The translations under genes were made by a program, and so were the position numbers. From assembly GCA_030149625.1 (NCBI GenBank), contig JASLHP010000079.1, positions 1 through 7,237 of the forward strand: a stretch of DNA of 7,237 nt, given 5' to 3'. The stretch is from Solirubrobacteraceae bacterium (lineage in GTDB: Bacteria; Actinomycetota; Thermoleophilia; Solirubrobacterales; Solirubrobacteraceae). The notes under the pieces were generated by a model that was not told the origin of the DNA, ran no database searches, and was given only the letters and a program-made list of their open reading frames with translations. Shown here one piece after another: positions 6,162 through 7,237 of this stretch. How positions within the stretch are numbered: the first letter of the stretch is position 1; every line of letters starts with the position of its first letter.

Positions 6162-7169
6162 ATGCTCAGCGAGCTGACGGCATCGACCAGACGCCTGGCG
6201 CTCGTCGGCCTGGCCAAGAACACCGGCAAGACCGAGACGCTCGCGGCGCTGCTGCGCGAGCTGGCGTCGCCTTCTGAGGGGAAGCCGTCCGGCAGGCGCG
6301 TGGGCGTGACCTCGGTCGGCCGCGACGGCGAGGAGCGCGACGCGATCGACGCGCGCATCGCCAAGCCGCGCGTGCTGCTGCCCGCGGGCAGCCTCCTCGC
6401 CACCACCGACGGGCTGCTGCGCGCGAGCGCGATCCCGCACGAGCTGCTCGAGGACGCGGGCGTGCGCACGCCGCTCGGCAGGGTGCTGATCGCGCGTCTG
6501 CGCGGCGCCGGCGCGGTCGAGGTGGCCGGCCCGAGCGCCGCCGCGGACGTGCGCGCGGTCAGCGACGCGATGCTCGCGCACGGCGCCGAGCAGGTCCTGA
6601 TCGACGGCGCGATCGACCGCCGCGCCGCCTCCTCGCCGGACGTCTCCGAGGGCCTCGTGATGGCGACCGGCGCGGTCCTCGACGAGGACATCGCGGAGGT
6701 CGTGCGGCGGACCGGGAACGCCGTCGAACTCGTGCGCCTGGCGCTCGTGGAAGCCGACTGCGAGCCGCTCGAGCTGCCGCCGCGCTTTGCGCTGAGCGCC
6801 GAGGAAAAACAGATCGCGCGGCTGCTCGACGAGCACCCGGCGGCGCGCGCGCTGAGCGTTTCCGGAGCGCTGCCGGAGCGCTTCCTGCGCGACCTGTTGG
6901 CACCGCTGAGGACGCGCCGGCGCGAGCTCGCGATCGTCGTCGAGGACCCCACGCGCGTGTTCCTCGGCGAGCGCGGCCCCGCGTGGTTCGGGCGTCAGGG
7001 CATCGAGCTGCGCACGCGCCGGCGCATCGCGCTGCGGGCGATCACGGTCAATCCCGTGGCGCCGCGGTCGCATCGCTTCGACTCCGCGCGGCTGCGCGAG
7101 CTGCTGCGCGAGGCGATCCCTGACGTGCCGGTACTCGACGTGCTGCACGCGGACTACACGGGCTCCTAG
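6162..7169 (+). CDS. kamB: Lysine 5,6-aminomutase reactivase subunit KamB-like P-loop protein
   Basis: This 335-residue soluble protein has an N-terminal nucleotide-binding loop, LVGLAKNTGKTETL at 14-27. It has the spacing G-x5-GKT (G16, G22-K23-T24), as in dethiobiotin synthetase-like SIMIBI proteins, rather than the usual G-x4-GKT. Further blocks agree with the KamB family as I remember it: VGVTSVGRDGEERDAID (47-63), a KPRVLLPAGSLLAT stretch, TPLGRVLI, VEVAGPS, VLIDGAIDRRAASSPDVSEG, and LVMATGAVL. In lysine-fermenting bacteria KamB acts with the MutS-like ATPase KamC to restore aminomutase that has lost its cofactor through suicide inactivation. No kamC lies inside this window; it may be downstream or absent. 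The start follows the kamE stop by 8 bases, with GAGG at 6152-6155. The C-terminal 130 residues (from about 205) are less familiar to me. No signal peptide or membrane segment is visible. Confidence 0.8.
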   Translation: MLSELTASTRRLALVGLAKNTGKTETLAALLRELASPSEGKPSGRRVGVTSVGRDGEERDAIDARIAKPRVLLPAGSLLATTDGLLRASAIPHELLEDAGVRTPLGRVLIARLRGAGAVEVAGPSAAADVRAVSDAMLAHGAEQVLIDGAIDRRAASSPDVSEGLVMATGAVLDEDIAEVVRRTGNAVELVRLALVEADCEPLELPPRFALSAEEKQIARLLDEHPAARALSVSGALPERFLRDLLAPLRTRRRELAIVVEDPTRVFLGERGPAWFGRQGIELRTRRRIALRAITVNPVAPRSHRFDSARLRELLREAIPDVPVLDVLHADYTGS

Positions 7170-7177
7170 CCTTCAGC

Positions 7178-7207
7178 GGCAGCGGCTCAGGCTGCCTGCC
7201 GGCCGGC
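7178..7207 (+). terminator. Hairpin and palindrome after kamB, weak terminator candidate
   Basis: GGCAGC (7178-7183) and GCTGCC (7191-7196) form a 6-bp stem with a 7-base loop, starting 9 bases after the kamB stop. A perfect 10-base palindrome GCCGGCCGGC follows at 7198-7207. There is no T-run. The last 68 bases of the window hold no recognisable gene, so the operon may end here or continue beyond the edge. Confidence 0.3.
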
Positions 7208-7237
7208 CGGGGCGAGCGACGGCGGGCGAAGTCGGAG

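Noticed and set aside
5991..7148. Long minus-strand open frame over kamB
   Set aside because: It has a low-complexity Arg/Ala-rich translation and no domain, and it lies antisense to a protein with clear KamB blocks.
1..7237. tRNA, rRNA, CRISPR array, insertion sequence or prophage parts
   Set aside because: No spaced direct repeats, transposase or integrase similarity, or cloverleaf-like segment was seen; all sizeable genes are explained by housekeeping or metabolic families.

Overview
The window is very GC-rich, with almost every third codon position G or C, and all genes are on the + strand. Codon use, a TTGACA/GAGGAT-type promoter placed almost on top of a start codon, and a C-terminal GMSL motif in the Mrp protein suggest a high-GC actinobacterium. 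A Thermoleophilia/Solirubrobacterales-like lineage is my guess; this is inference and no taxonomic marker is present.

Left part (1-1883): the 3' part of a winged-helix HxlR-type regulator with an SCP2-like C-terminal domain, then, 5 bases later, an Mrp/ApbC-family P-loop ATPase with an N-terminal MIP18/DUF59 domain. Its usual C-terminal CxxC metal-binding motif is missing. A 205-base intergenic region follows. It holds a cluster of GC hairpins (probable termination or read-through control of the mrp transcript) and then a perfect TTGACA -35 box.

Right part (2089-7169): a tight four-gene operon consisting of a class II lysyl-tRNA synthetase-like gene, kamD, kamE and kamB. KamD and KamE form the adenosylcobalamin- and PLP-dependent D-lysine/beta-lysine 5,6-aminomutase, and KamB is a subunit of the system that reactivates it. 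The cobalamin DxHxxG motif and the PLP-binding lysine 11 residues later are both intact in KamE. Genes are coupled by an ATGA overlap (lysS/kamD), an 8-base overlap or a short gap (kamD/kamE, two possible starts), and a stop-codon hairpin (kamE/kamB).

The most interesting point is the synthetase-like gene. It keeps the full LysRS architecture (OB-fold anticodon domain plus catalytic domain, motif 3 Arg). However, the near-invariant motif 2 arginine is Leu (FLNE instead of FRNE), and several residues at E. coli LysRS lysine-pocket positions are changed (Y280 to Met, N424 to Ser, F426 to Asp). Together with its translational coupling to a lysine aminomutase, this suggests a LysRS paralogue repurposed to handle a non-standard diamino acid (beta-lysine, D-lysine, or the 2,5-/3,5-diaminohexanoate products), or to work without normal lysine adenylation. 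It is probably not the housekeeping LysRS. This is a hypothesis from sequence comparison made from memory.
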